Source: UTCFX2 sp963788145 (GTDB lineage: Bacteria; Chloroflexota; Anaerolineae; Anaerolineales; UBA4823). From it: DNA of 64,000 nucleotides. Below the pieces are notes generated by a model. The model saw only the letters and a program-made list of their open reading frames with translations. It searched no databases and was not told where the DNA came from. Shown here piece after piece: positions 18,516 to 26,970 of the stretch. The stretch is from positions 248,001 through 312,000 of the forward strand of contig CAWBFQ010000002.1 of the NCBI GenBank assembly GCA_963788145.1. The letters run 5' to 3'. The translations under genes and the position numbers were made by a program. The first letter of the stretch is position 1, and each line of letters starts with the position of its first letter.

Positions 18516-19352
18516 CTATCGAACTGCAACCACTACTACCCCAATATTGTCGTCTCCCCCGGCATGATTCGCCGCATTCACCAGCAAGCGCACAGCTTCC
18601 TGTGGGCTATTTGCCCCGCGCACCAAATCGACCATTCGGCTCTCTTCTGGAAGCATCTCCCATAATCCATCTGAACACAACAATAAGAAATCGCCCGGAA
18701 CGAGAAGCTCAATAAAGGTATCTACCTGCACTTCATCCTTTTGTCCAAGAGAACGGAAAATCAAGTTGCGCTGAGGGTGTGTAAATACTTCATCCGGCAG
18801 GATCTGCCCGCTGGCTACCAATACTGCCACAAGGGAATGATCCTGCGTGATCTGGCGAATACGATCATCTCTCAACAAGTACGTCCGGCTATCACCCACA
18901 TTCGCAATCACAGCTCGGCCGCCTAAAACGACTGCCATGGTGATCGTCGTACCAGCGTCATCCGCAACAGAAGGGTTTTGTTGGGTGGACTCAAAGACTA
19001 CTTGGCTAGCGTGCTGTACAGCCAGGCGCACCGTCATCTCAAGTTTGCGAATTTCCGAAACTCGAGTTACTTCTTCACCCGCCCTTGAGCGTTCCTGCTC
19101 TTCCTTCGAGAGCAGAACAGTCTGATACGAATTGTCAGGAGAGAACAGATCTGCCAGATCGGATTTAACCGCCTCTACCGCCCACCGGCTGGCAAAATCC
19201 CCGCCTTGGTGACCACCAACCCCGTCACATACGATAAACAAACCCACCGAATCACCCTCAGATGGTTGCAACACCTGCGCCCAAACATGATCTTGATTAT
19301 CACTTCGTTTCCGGCCCGGATCGGTCAGCGCCGAGGCTTCTAGCTTTAACAT
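18516..19352 (-). CDS. PP2C-type Ser/Thr protein phosphatase
   Basis: About 278 residues, a complete stand-alone bacterial PP2C. Motifs with the metal-binding aspartates are present: RSDNQD, DGVGGHQGG, DAGTT, NVGDSRTYLL, TQDHS, CSDGL and GGDDNIGVV. The start at 19352 is chosen over an ATG six codons earlier because AGGAGGAAGGG lies just upstream. No membrane segment is seen, so it acts in the cytoplasm, reversing the neighbouring kinases. Together with the kinase at 16440 and the FHA genes upstream, it forms the core of the phosphosignalling set. Confidence 0.9.
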   Translation of the reverse strand: MLKLEASALTDPGRKRSDNQDHVWAQVLQPSEGDSVGLFIVCDGVGGHQGGDFASRWAVEAVKSDLADLFSPDNSYQTVLLSKEEQERSRAGEEVTRVSEIRKLEMTVRLAVQHASQVVFESTQQNPSVADDAGTTITMAVVLGGRAVIANVGDSRTYLLRDDRIRQITQDHSLVAVLVASGQILPDEVFTHPQRNLIFRSLGQKDEVQVDTFIELLVPGDFLLLCSDGLWEMLPEESRMVDLVRGANSPQEAVRLLVNAANHAGGDDNIGVVVVAVR

Positions 19353-19470
19353 CCCTTCCTCCTGCCACAACTACCAACCAAGATACTGTTCGTTCACAAC
19401 ACCAAACAAAACGCATTTCTCAATGTCGAGTTGACCTTCTGCCAGGTTTGATTTGTCCGCTGGATGTTCT

Positions 19471-20193
19471 TTATCCGCCTTCCTCTAACCGATATTCCAA
19501 CACAAGCAACCCAAGCCGAATTTCGTCCCCATCTTCCAGCAGGTAGCGTTGGCCTGGCTGCAAACGGTACCTGTTCAGAAAAGTAAAATTCGTGCTGTTC
19601 AAATCTTCAATCGAGACTCCGGCAAAATCTACCCAAATTCTGGCATGCCGACGGGAAACGCCGCTCTGTTCACCCTCATGACGGGTCAGATCAATTTCCG
19701 GGTAAATGTCCAGAGTCGGGTCATCACGACCAAGGATAATTTCTCTTTTCCCAAGTGGCAGGCTGATTTCTATGCCGCTCGGGCGCAGATACAATTTCCC
19801 TACTCGAACATAAGGCGCACTCGTACCGGCCGTTGGAGCCTCTCCAGGATCGGGGGCGCGCTTCGGAGGTGGTGGAGGTACGCTGGCAATGGGTGGAATC
19901 TGCATCCCACACCGTTGGCAGAACATCTCGCCCGGTAAATTAATATATCCACAAGCTGAACAGGTTCCGGAGGTTGGATAGCTGCTGGATTCGGGGTCTT
20001 TCGCCCCAACAGGTGTCCCGTATTCGCGATCTGCCAGAAAATCCGACTTATCATAATACAACGGGCCTTCAAGAAGTTCGCTGCTAGATGGATCCAGTTT
20101 ACCTGTTTGAGGCAGGAAGTGATAGCCGCAGTGTTCGCAATACACCGCGCTTTCATCAACGAGACGATGGCAGTCCGGGCAAGAAATTGGCAT
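19471..20193 (-). CDS. Zinc-ribbon FHA-domain protein
   Basis: A 240-residue protein with two zinc ribbons (CPDCHRLVDESAVYCEHCG at the N-terminus; CSACGYINLPGEMFCQRCG at about 79-97), a Pro-rich spacer and a C-terminal FHA domain (GRDDPTLDIYPEIDL, GVSRRHA, DLNSTNFTFLN). The phosphothreonine-binding Arg and Ser/Arg/His positions are kept; NSTNF replaces the usual NSTNG. It is probably a cytoplasmic adaptor. It is similar in layout to the next gene at 20216, suggesting duplication. A short GGAT/ATCC hairpin related to the 18-base repeat at 23426 overlaps its stop codon. Confidence 0.83.
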   Translation of the reverse strand: MPISCPDCHRLVDESAVYCEHCGYHFLPQTGKLDPSSSELLEGPLYYDKSDFLADREYGTPVGAKDPESSSYPTSGTCSACGYINLPGEMFCQRCGMQIPPIASVPPPPPKRAPDPGEAPTAGTSAPYVRVGKLYLRPSGIEISLPLGKREIILGRDDPTLDIYPEIDLTRHEGEQSGVSRRHARIWVDFAGVSIEDLNSTNFTFLNRYRLQPGQRYLLEDGDEIRLGLLVLEYRLEEGG

Positions 20194-20215
20194 AGTGGCA
20201 CCTTACCTGAATCAA

Positions 20216-21007
20216 TTAATTCGAATAATACACCAGGATCATTTTTCCAAAGCGCAACTCATCTCCATTGTTAACCGGATGAGGCTTGCGCGGTTCCAAT
20301 CGTTCTTTATTCACCACTGTCCCATTCACGCTATCCAAATCTTCTATAAAAAGCTGACCATTTCGGATGAGTAGCTGAGCGTGCCTGCGACCTACCCCTG
20401 CTTCATGGCCGCCATGTGGATCGAGATCGATTTCTGGAAAGACCCCGCTGACTGGATCTTCTCGACCAATGACAATCATCTGGTTGCCGGGCAATATCGG
20501 GAGCGGCGTCTGACTCTCCAGGATCACCAACCGACCAGTAATCATTGTAAGCGCGGGACCGGCATGGGCGTCTCCCGCGGCTGCTCCACCTGGTGCCTTC
20601 TTCTCTTCCACAAGTGTCTCAGCGAAAGAACCCTGAACTGGAACAGGCGGGGTTGGAGCGAGTCGTGGGCTGGCCATTTCATTGGATCCCTTTTGGTCGT
20701 GGGCAAGCTGCATCCCACAATTTTCGCAGAAGGCCGAACCAGCCATATTAGTATGTCCGCAATTCGAACAAAGGATCATTCCCTTTGGCAATGACAGATC
20801 TCCTGTCACCCGGACCCGCCCTTGATCTGGCGCTGCGTATGTTGGCGGTGGCGGCACTCCGCCGATGCCGCCAGCATATGCTTCGTTGGATGTCTTCATT
20901 CCTTCATCCACCACCGTCACAGTACGCAGGTCATATCCACAGTTATCACAGAAAATCGCCCCTTGCGGCGCGGGGGTTTTGCAACTCGGGCATATGATCG
21001 CAGACAT
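20216..21007 (-). CDS. Zinc-ribbon FHA-domain protein, paralogue
   Basis: A 263-residue protein: zinc ribbon 1 (CPSCKTPAPQGAIFCDNCG), zinc ribbon 2 (CSNCGHTNMAGSAFCENCG, about 82-100), a low-complexity linker and an FHA domain (about 165-260) with GREDPVSGVFPEIDL, GVGRRHAQL and DLDSVNGTVVN. The PEIDL insertion after the first strand is shared with the gene at 19471, supporting common origin. The stop is 22 bases before the next start, so both are likely in one transcript. The predicted role is binding phosphothreonine on a kinase or other target; the ribbons may mediate assembly. No catalytic domain. Confidence 0.83.
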   Translation of the reverse strand: MSAIICPSCKTPAPQGAIFCDNCGYDLRTVTVVDEGMKTSNEAYAGGIGGVPPPPTYAAPDQGRVRVTGDLSLPKGMILCSNCGHTNMAGSAFCENCGMQLAHDQKGSNEMASPRLAPTPPVPVQGSFAETLVEEKKAPGGAAAGDAHAGPALTMITGRLVILESQTPLPILPGNQMIVIGREDPVSGVFPEIDLDPHGGHEAGVGRRHAQLLIRNGQLFIEDLDSVNGTVVNKERLEPRKPHPVNNGDELRFGKMILVYYSN

Positions 21008-21137
21008 GTTCTCATCTCCTCAGGCAAAATCAATTCCGTACTATTCTCTCTGTCGGATTGTAAATATCTATCATAGTATACTCGCACAACGATATTTCAC
21101 CGGAGTATATTACCTAGAATATTACCATGACAGGCAT

Positions 21138-23039
21138 TCAGATTGCCGCGATTTTCACCAAAACTACAGAAATATTATCCTCTCCACCGGCTGCATTGGC
21201 CGCTTCTACGAGTTGATCGCAGGCGGCTTGAGGTGAACTGGCCGACAAAACAATCCGCAGGATCTCATCATCTTTCACCATTCCACTCAATCCATCCGAA
21301 CACAATAACAGGTGATCATTGACCGCCAGTACATGTTGGATGACATCCACGTCAATCTGGGGCTTATCGCCAATGGTTCGGTAGATCACGTTTCGCTGAG
21401 GATGATGGCGAGCTTCTTCACGCGAAATCTGGTTTGAAGCAATCATGCGCTCAACCAGAGAATGATCGATGGTCAACCGTTTGATCTCATTCCCTTTCAC
21501 CAGATATGCCCGACTATCTCCAATATGAGATATCAACGCCAGATTCCCCAGGATCACCGTTGCAACCAGGGTCGAACCCATGTCATTCCCTGCTGATTTT
21601 CTCAGGTTGAATACCTCCCGATTTGCCATTTGGACCGTTGCCTTTAACCAACGGGCAGCAAAATAATGGGGTTCCAGGTCATCCGTTGTCTCCGCCGCCA
21701 GGGCAGGCATCAGATCTTGAAAAGCCTGGCGGGTGAACGAGTTAACGATTTGCCCGCTGGCCACTTCCCCGCCAGCATGACCACCCATCCCATCTGCTAC
21801 CACATAAACACCTACTGTCCGGCTGATCGATTGCTGCGTTCGTTCCACTTCTATTGCCATCAGGCTGTCTTCATTCAGATTGCGCGCCATTCCAACATCA
21901 CTTCGGCGTCCTGAATACAGCACAGCCGCAACCGGCGCGCTGGCATGCCTTGAGCGTTCACCATTTGAGATTACACCTTCAAATAAGCGCGCTAATCCTT
22001 TCCCGCTGCTTAAACTGCCAGCTTTGATGGCCTCTGCAAGACTGGAACCAGCTTCGGGGGTCAACCAACTGAGAACCAGATTAGCCAAGGCTTGGGTATC
22101 GGGGATACGGTTATTTACATATCCTTCCGGGTGATGCTTACATCCAGAGAAGTCTGCCCACACCACCCGCTCCGATGGGTAAGATCCGCCGCCAACCCGA
22201 CCAATCCAGTCCAGACTGATTTCGCCGCCAAAATGGACTCCATTGTCATGCAGGTAATCCAGACCGCGTCCTAAATACATTCCCCAATGCAGTGCAAGAA
22301 GCGGCGCCATCTCTGACGTCTGAGCAAGGCCCAGGGTTTGAACGGCTGGAAATACCAGGCAGTGGCGCGGTTCTGGTCCCAATCGCTCGACAAATGCTGC
22401 CAGCGGCGCACGCACACTCCCATGCGAAAGCCCCTTTGCTGCTGCCCGCACCACTACCTCTGGGACCGGGGTTCGCGTTTCCATCAAGATTAACTCCAGG
22501 CCAATTTCTGTATCAGATCGGGTGCCTTTTTTTAAAAACGTACCACAATCTGTACAATACTGTTCTGGCGTTTCATTTCTGGGGGGAAAAATCGCCCCAC
22601 ATTCCGGATTTGGGCAAATTCGGATTTCCATCTCCGGGCCTGCATCGAGCAGAGTCACCCGGTAACGATAACTTTCAGCAGTTTGATTTTGCTCGGATTT
22701 TGTACGTCCATCAGGCGCGCTTTCCCCGCCAGAGGCTTTATATCCGATCTCGCCCCCGTGGTAGTAAAATTGGTCGCCAAAGACCGCACCCTCTGGCCGT
22801 CGTAAAAATATCCGCCGGCTCGCAAGAGGTGTGGTCCCGCTACGCCTACTCTGAACCAGGCGCTGAGTTGTGGAAGCATTGCTGGATATTGAGGATGAGT
22901 TTAAAGAATTTTTTGTCATCTCGGAGTTCGGCTCCAATGGGCGAGTTCCAGCAGGCGAATCAGGTAATCGTAGGGCGCAATGCCTGCAATATTTCGCCCC
23001 AGATCGATTCTCAACCTGACAGTTAGGACAAAGGATCAT
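21138..23039 (-). CDS. Zinc-ribbon, kinase-like (pseudokinase) and PP2C phosphatase fusion
   Basis: A 633-residue protein. N-terminal zinc ribbon (CPNCQVENRSGAKYCRHC), a disordered Ser/Thr-rich stretch, a second ribbon (CPNPECGAIFPP...YCTDCG, about 140-165), then about 175-375 a degenerate kinase-like region: LDYLHDNGVHFGGEISLDWIG stands where an active kinase would have YLHxxGxxHRDLKPxNI, and VWADFSGCK where DFG would be. The HRD, lysine and Asn are lost. The C-terminal PP2C domain (about 380-633) keeps SDVGMARNLNEDS, DGMGGHAGGE, GSTLVA, HIGDSRAYLV, DHSLVERM, CSDGL and GGEDNISVV, so it should be active. A phosphatase carrying a kinase-like sensor could bind a kinase or its substrate. It overlaps the upstream FHA gene by 4 bases (ATGA). 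Confidence 0.82.
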   Translation of the reverse strand: MILCPNCQVENRSGAKYCRHCALRLPDSPAGTRPLEPNSEMTKNSLNSSSISSNASTTQRLVQSRRSGTTPLASRRIFLRRPEGAVFGDQFYYHGGEIGYKASGGESAPDGRTKSEQNQTAESYRYRVTLLDAGPEMEIRICPNPECGAIFPPRNETPEQYCTDCGTFLKKGTRSDTEIGLELILMETRTPVPEVVVRAAAKGLSHGSVRAPLAAFVERLGPEPRHCLVFPAVQTLGLAQTSEMAPLLALHWGMYLGRGLDYLHDNGVHFGGEISLDWIGRVGGGSYPSERVVWADFSGCKHHPEGYVNNRIPDTQALANLVLSWLTPEAGSSLAEAIKAGSLSSGKGLARLFEGVISNGERSRHASAPVAAVLYSGRRSDVGMARNLNEDSLMAIEVERTQQSISRTVGVYVVADGMGGHAGGEVASGQIVNSFTRQAFQDLMPALAAETTDDLEPHYFAARWLKATVQMANREVFNLRKSAGNDMGSTLVATVILGNLALISHIGDSRAYLVKGNEIKRLTIDHSLVERMIASNQISREEARHHPQRNVIYRTIGDKPQIDVDVIQHVLAVNDHLLLCSDGLSGMVKDDEILRIVLSASSPQAACDQLVEAANAAGGEDNISVVLVKIAAI

Positions 23040-23413
23040 TGGCCCTGGTGGATATATCCTGTGTCGCGAAAGGTGATGGTCGTCCCACCAAGGCCAATCT
23101 TCACACCATCATGAAGTACATTCTTGCGGGTTGGCAAACCATCGATCAATAACCCATTGAATGAGTCAAGATCCAGAATACAGACATCTGATACGATCTC
23201 GTCAAAATAAATCTGGGCATGATGAGACGAGACAGATTCATACTCAATAACCAAGTCGTTATCAGCCGCTCGTCCGATGGAGATTGGCAATTCTGTAAAC
23301 AGGCGCACATCCCCCGAGGGTAAGCCAAATTTCAATCCAAAAACATCACCTTCACCAGCCTGGTTTGGCTCAGATGTCTCACTATCTCCAATCAACTTAC
23401 CATTCCGGTCCAT
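23036..23413 (-). CDS. Stand-alone FHA-domain protein
   Basis: A 125-residue protein consisting of little more than one FHA domain: GRAADNDLVIEYESVSSHHAQI supplies the phosphothreonine-binding Arg, Ser and His, and DLDSFNGLLIDG the later loop. It is the first gene of the minus-strand island (upstream lies the 18-base repeat array and glgA) and overlaps the kinase-like/PP2C gene by the ATGA junction, so the two are probably translated together. This FHA unit probably recruits the phosphatase to phosphorylated partners. Confidence 0.85.
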   Translation of the reverse strand: MDRNGKLIGDSETSEPNQAGEGDVFGLKFGLPSGDVRLFTELPISIGRAADNDLVIEYESVSSHHAQIYFDEIVSDVCILDLDSFNGLLIDGLPTRKNVLHDGVKIGLGGTTITFRDTGYIHQGQ

Positions 23414-23425
23414 ATTTTGCTCCCT

Positions 23426-23515
23426 AGATGTTCTTTATCTGCCAGATGTTCTTTATCTGCCAGATGTTCTTTATCTGCCAGATGTTCTTTATCTGCCAGA
23501 TGTTCTTCATCTGCG
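23426..23515. repeat. Five tandem copies of an 18-base hairpin repeat
   Basis: Five exact-length copies of the unit agatgttctttatctgcc (the last has two changes) fill 23426-23515, between the FHA gene start and the glgA stop, overlapping the last codons of glgA. Each unit can fold as CAGAT/ATCTG around a 7-base loop. Related single copies are at 11360-11378, 19462-19476 and, inside larC, 25671-25706. Read on the minus strand the repeat would encode ADKEHL hexapeptides. Confidence 0.9.
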
Positions 23516-25001
23516 CTTATTGCGCAGCGCTTGCTCGTAGAGCAGTTCATACTGCCCGGCGCTGCGCTCCCACGAAAAATCCTGCTTCATCGCCAGACGG
23601 ATCATTTCATCCATGTGTCCCTTCCGGTCGAAGAAAGTGCTTACCGCCCAACCAACCGTGAAATAAAGCGCAGATGGGCTGGCTTCCCAGAACTTGAAAC
23701 CCGTTCCAGAACCATCACTTTCTTGATATTGCTGAACAGTGTCTTCTAGTCCGCCAGTCGCCCGCACGATTGGCAGAGTGCCATACCGCAACGAGTAAAT
23801 CTGGTTTAACCCACAGGGTTCAAACAGTGAGGGCATTAAGAAGAAATCCGATCCGGCTTCGATCCAATGCGAAACTTCCTCGTTATAGCCAATATAGCTG
23901 CCAATCCGCCCGGGATAACGCGCTGGCAGTGTACCAAAGTAATGTGAAAGTTCCTTATCGCCAGCCCCCAAGATCACAAATTGGACCAGCATGCTGTCAA
24001 CGATTCTCTCGATCGATTGTGCCAATAGATCGAGCCCTTTTTGCGCCGCCAGCCGACTCACGACCCCGATTACCGGGATACTTGAATTCACCTCCAGCAA
24101 GAAGCGCTGTTGCAACTGCCTTTTGCAGATCGCCTTGCCGCTCAAATCTTCAACCGTATAATTCTTTGGGATCAACCTGTCTGTCCCCGGGTCCCACAGC
24201 CGATAATCCGCCCCGTTCAAAATCCCCACATAATTCTCGCCCTTATCATTCAAATAGGGAGCCAGACCATGCCCTCCTTCTGGGGTTAAGGTCTCTCGCG
24301 CATAAGTCGGGCTGACCGTGTTGACCACATCAGCATAACGAATCCCACCTTTTAGAAAATTGATTTTTCCATGATCTTCAAATTTATCCGCCGTAAAATT
24401 ACCCCATTGCAAACCCAAATAGCTGTAATCACGGGCATCATACACACCTTGATAAGCAATATTATGAATGGTCAACACGCTCGCTGCGCCTCCCAAGAGC
24501 AAGTCATTCCAATGCCAGATCTTCAAGTAAGCCGATCCAAGAGCAGTCTGCCAGTCGTGAACGTGTACGATATCTGGCGCAAATCCCATATCTCGGCAGA
24601 GTTGCAAAGCTGTGCGAAGTCAAGAAGCCAAACCGGCGCGGATTATCCAGGAAATCGTTGATATCCTGGTCATAATAATACCCCCAGCGCTCGAAATATT
24701 TTTGGGTTTCGATAAAATAGACCGGTACACCCTCGTTTTCAGTAGTTTGGACTGCACACCACTCCTCGCCTTCCCCCATCCAAACTCCTAAAGGGCTTAG
24801 AAATGGTTGCAATCCAAAACGGATCGAATCAACGGCCGCATATTTGGGCATAACAACCATCACTTCATGCCCCAACTTCTGCAAAGCCAGGGGCAAAGAT
24901 CCGACCACATCCGCCAACCCACCCGTCTTGGCATACGGGACGCATTCGGACGCAATCATCAAGATTTTCAGGGGCTGAAACTGGTTTCGGCGCTGGTCCA
25001 C
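23507..25001 (-). CDS. glgA: Glycogen synthase, ADP-glucose type (frameshifted)
   Basis: Bacterial glycogen/starch synthase (GT5), which extends alpha-1,4-glucan from ADP-glucose. The N-terminal half shows SECVPYAKTGGLADVVGSLP (KxGGL ADP-glucose motif), the second half VHVHDWQTAL, VSRLAAQKGLDLL, PSLFEPCGLNQ and ATGGLEDTV (the late Glu and loop of GT-B enzymes). The frame breaks near 24617: removing one base (gcgaagtc to gcgagtc) joins FGFLT to RTALQLCRDMGF, giving a normal protein of about 497 residues. The gene is either a recent pseudogene or carries a sequence error. The start at 25001 (GTG) is uncertain, with AAGGA 11 bases upstream. No other glycogen gene is in the window. Confidence 0.85.
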
Positions 25002-25068
25002 GGGTTGATGATGATCCTTTTCGATTTAGTCATATCGGATGGATGGCTCGTATCCGTCTGAGGCGCTT

Positions 25069-25488
25069 CTAGCGAACCAACAACACCGGGCAGGATGCAT
25101 GCATGACCACTTTCTGGCTTTGACTGCCCATCAGTAAGCCAGCCAATCGGCTTAAACCGCGTGTGCCCATCACCACCAGATCGCATTCGCGTACCTCAAT
25201 CACACTCAAGATCGCTTCTGCCGGCGGACCTTCAAGAGTTTCTTTCTTGATCTCGCCTGGAACTTCTCCAATGATAGCCAGAGCCGGAGCCAATATCCTG
25301 GCAGTCTGTTCCAATCGCTCATTCAATGCATGTTGTAAGTTTGGTTCACCTAAATACGCTGGGATAGGATCATAACAGACCACAACAATCATATCCGAGC
25401 CATGCTGCCTGGCAAGATCGCCTGCCACCTTAGCCGCACGCATGGCGTGTTCAGACCCATCTAAAGCCAGTAGGATATTTTTGAACAT
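25069..25488 (-). CDS. Universal stress protein (UspA family)
   Basis: A 139-residue single-domain Usp protein. It begins FKNILLALDGSEHAMRAAK and has the ATP-binding pattern near the C-terminus (GTRGLSRLAGLLMGSQSQKVV, matching G-x2-G-x9-G-S), so it is of the ATP-binding class. An excellent ribosome site (AAAGGAGGAGTC) precedes the ATG. It lies between larC and glgA on the same strand, separated by 67 bases from glgA. Family members help cells through starvation, redox or energy stress; the exact role here cannot be told. Confidence 0.9.
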   Translation of the reverse strand: MFKNILLALDGSEHAMRAAKVAGDLARQHGSDMIVVVCYDPIPAYLGEPNLQHALNERLEQTARILAPALAIIGEVPGEIKKETLEGPPAEAILSVIEVRECDLVVMGTRGLSRLAGLLMGSQSQKVVMHASCPVLLVR

Positions 25489-25551
25489 GACTCCTCCTTT
25501 CCTAATATAGAATTCTAGTCTATTCCTGGGGGAGAGTCAACCGGACTGCCA

Positions 25552-26970
25552 TTATTTCCCACCCCGATCGTAAACCGCCAGCGCCAGTCGATACACCTCT
25601 TTTACTGACAGACCATATCGAATTGCCAGTTCCCTACAATCCTCATATTCTGGTGTTACATTTACGATTGGATTTTTCTTATCTGCCAGACGTTTTCTAT
25701 CCGCCTGCCTTCCAAGCCGAGCCACTTTTACCCGCACTGGTCCAAGCTCAGTATCCACAGTGACCTGTTCCCGCTCCAGCATATGCTTGGTTACCGGATA
25801 ACTCCGCACGCCGATGGTGGTCGATTTAACGAAGATGATCTGCAGCAACTGATCCATCCCTTCTGGGCGGGCCAGTACTTGCAGCATCACCCCGGGTCTG
25901 CTTTTTTTCATATATACCGAGATAAGAGTAACATCTAGCGCGCCTGCATCCAGCAGTCGCTCTACCAGCCGCTCAAAAAACTGAGGGTTGCTATCATCAA
26001 TGTTCGCCTCAATCATCATCGCCTCCCCGCTGTGATACCCGCCAGGCTCAAGCGGCGCATCATGCTGCTCTGGAAATGGAATCCTTGGCAACCTCCGCTC
26101 AGCCTTGTTAGAGGCCGCCTCTATCCTGCTTTCGCCCAAGTAGGCCCGCAGAACATTCGGAAAATCCCGATCCCGAGTACCGGCTCCGTATCCCACACTT
26201 TCCACAACCATCTCTGGCATCGATCCATAACCTCTCGCGATCGCCGTAAGCACAGCTGCCCCGGTCGGCGTCACAAGCTCACCCTTAATGTCTCCGGTGA
26301 AAACCGGGACCCCCTTCAGCAACTCGGCGGTCGCCGGCGCTGGTACAGGTAGCGTCCCGTGGCTGGAACGCACAAATCCACTCCCCAATTGCAACCGCGA
26401 AGCAAAGACCGCCTCAATCCCCAGCATCTCCAACCCAATCGCCGCGGCGGTAATATCCACAATCGCATCAATCCCACCAACCTCATGAAAATGTACTTCT
26501 TGCGGGTTTACGTCATGCACCCTCGCTTCCGCCTCTGCCAAACGCTGGAAGATCGCCGTCGCCATCTTCTTCACCCCTGCCGAGAGCCCGCTTCCCTCCA
26601 GTAATTCCAGGATTTCCTGCAAACCACGCCCATCTGAATGGCATCTTTCTCCATTATTAAAGTGATCTACGTGCCTGTGGCTATCTTCATGGTCATGCGT
26701 ATGATCATGAGCGGTCTCGCTGGCATCTATTTCTACATATTCCGAATCTGCCAATTTCTCTTTCTCGTCGTCCAGGTAAACCCTGAAGGCGGTCGCACGT
26801 ACACCATGCTTTAATCCTTCACCTGCCTCCAGCCGGTATCCGCCCAGCCCTAGTTTTTCCAATTCGCTCTGTAGCCGCTCGAGGTCAAAACCGGCGCTTA
26901 AATCCAACATCGCCCCTACAAACATATCTCCACTGATTCCCGCGAAACAATCCAGGTAAAGCGTCCTCAT
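25552..26970 (-). CDS. larC: LarC nickel insertase for the nickel-pincer nucleotide cofactor
   Basis: A 472-residue LarC, the CTP-dependent cyclometallase that inserts nickel into the pincer cofactor of lactate-racemase-type enzymes. Evidence: LYLDCFAGISGDMFVGAMLDL at the start, a His-rich segment (about 88-110, HDHTHDHEDSHRHVDH), HFHEVGGIDAIVDI, and a late VTPEYEDCRELA. It is a single unbroken frame. An unusual 12-residue piece near 422-433 (ADRKRLADKKN) is encoded by two diverged copies of the 18-base repeat, inserted in frame. The ATG overlaps the larE stop (ATGA). Order larB-larE-larC, as in known lar loci; larA is not in the window. Confidence 0.92.
   Translation of the reverse strand: MRTLYLDCFAGISGDMFVGAMLDLSAGFDLERLQSELEKLGLGGYRLEAGEGLKHGVRATAFRVYLDDEKEKLADSEYVEIDASETAHDHTHDHEDSHRHVDHFNNGERCHSDGRGLQEILELLEGSGLSAGVKKMATAIFQRLAEAEARVHDVNPQEVHFHEVGGIDAIVDITAAAIGLEMLGIEAVFASRLQLGSGFVRSSHGTLPVPAPATAELLKGVPVFTGDIKGELVTPTGAAVLTAIARGYGSMPEMVVESVGYGAGTRDRDFPNVLRAYLGESRIEAASNKAERRLPRIPFPEQHDAPLEPGGYHSGEAMMIEANIDDSNPQFFERLVERLLDAGALDVTLISVYMKKSRPGVMLQVLARPEGMDQLLQIIFVKSTTIGVRSYPVTKHMLEREQVTVDTELGPVRVKVARLGRQADRKRLADKKNPIVNVTPEYEDCRELAIRYGLSVKEVYRLALAVYDRGGK
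25671..25706. repeat. Two diverged 18-base repeat units inside larC
   Basis: Two consecutive 18-base units resembling the array at 23426-23515 lie in frame within larC and add about 12 charged residues to its C-terminal domain. The reading frame is preserved because the unit is a multiple of three. Confidence 0.55.
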
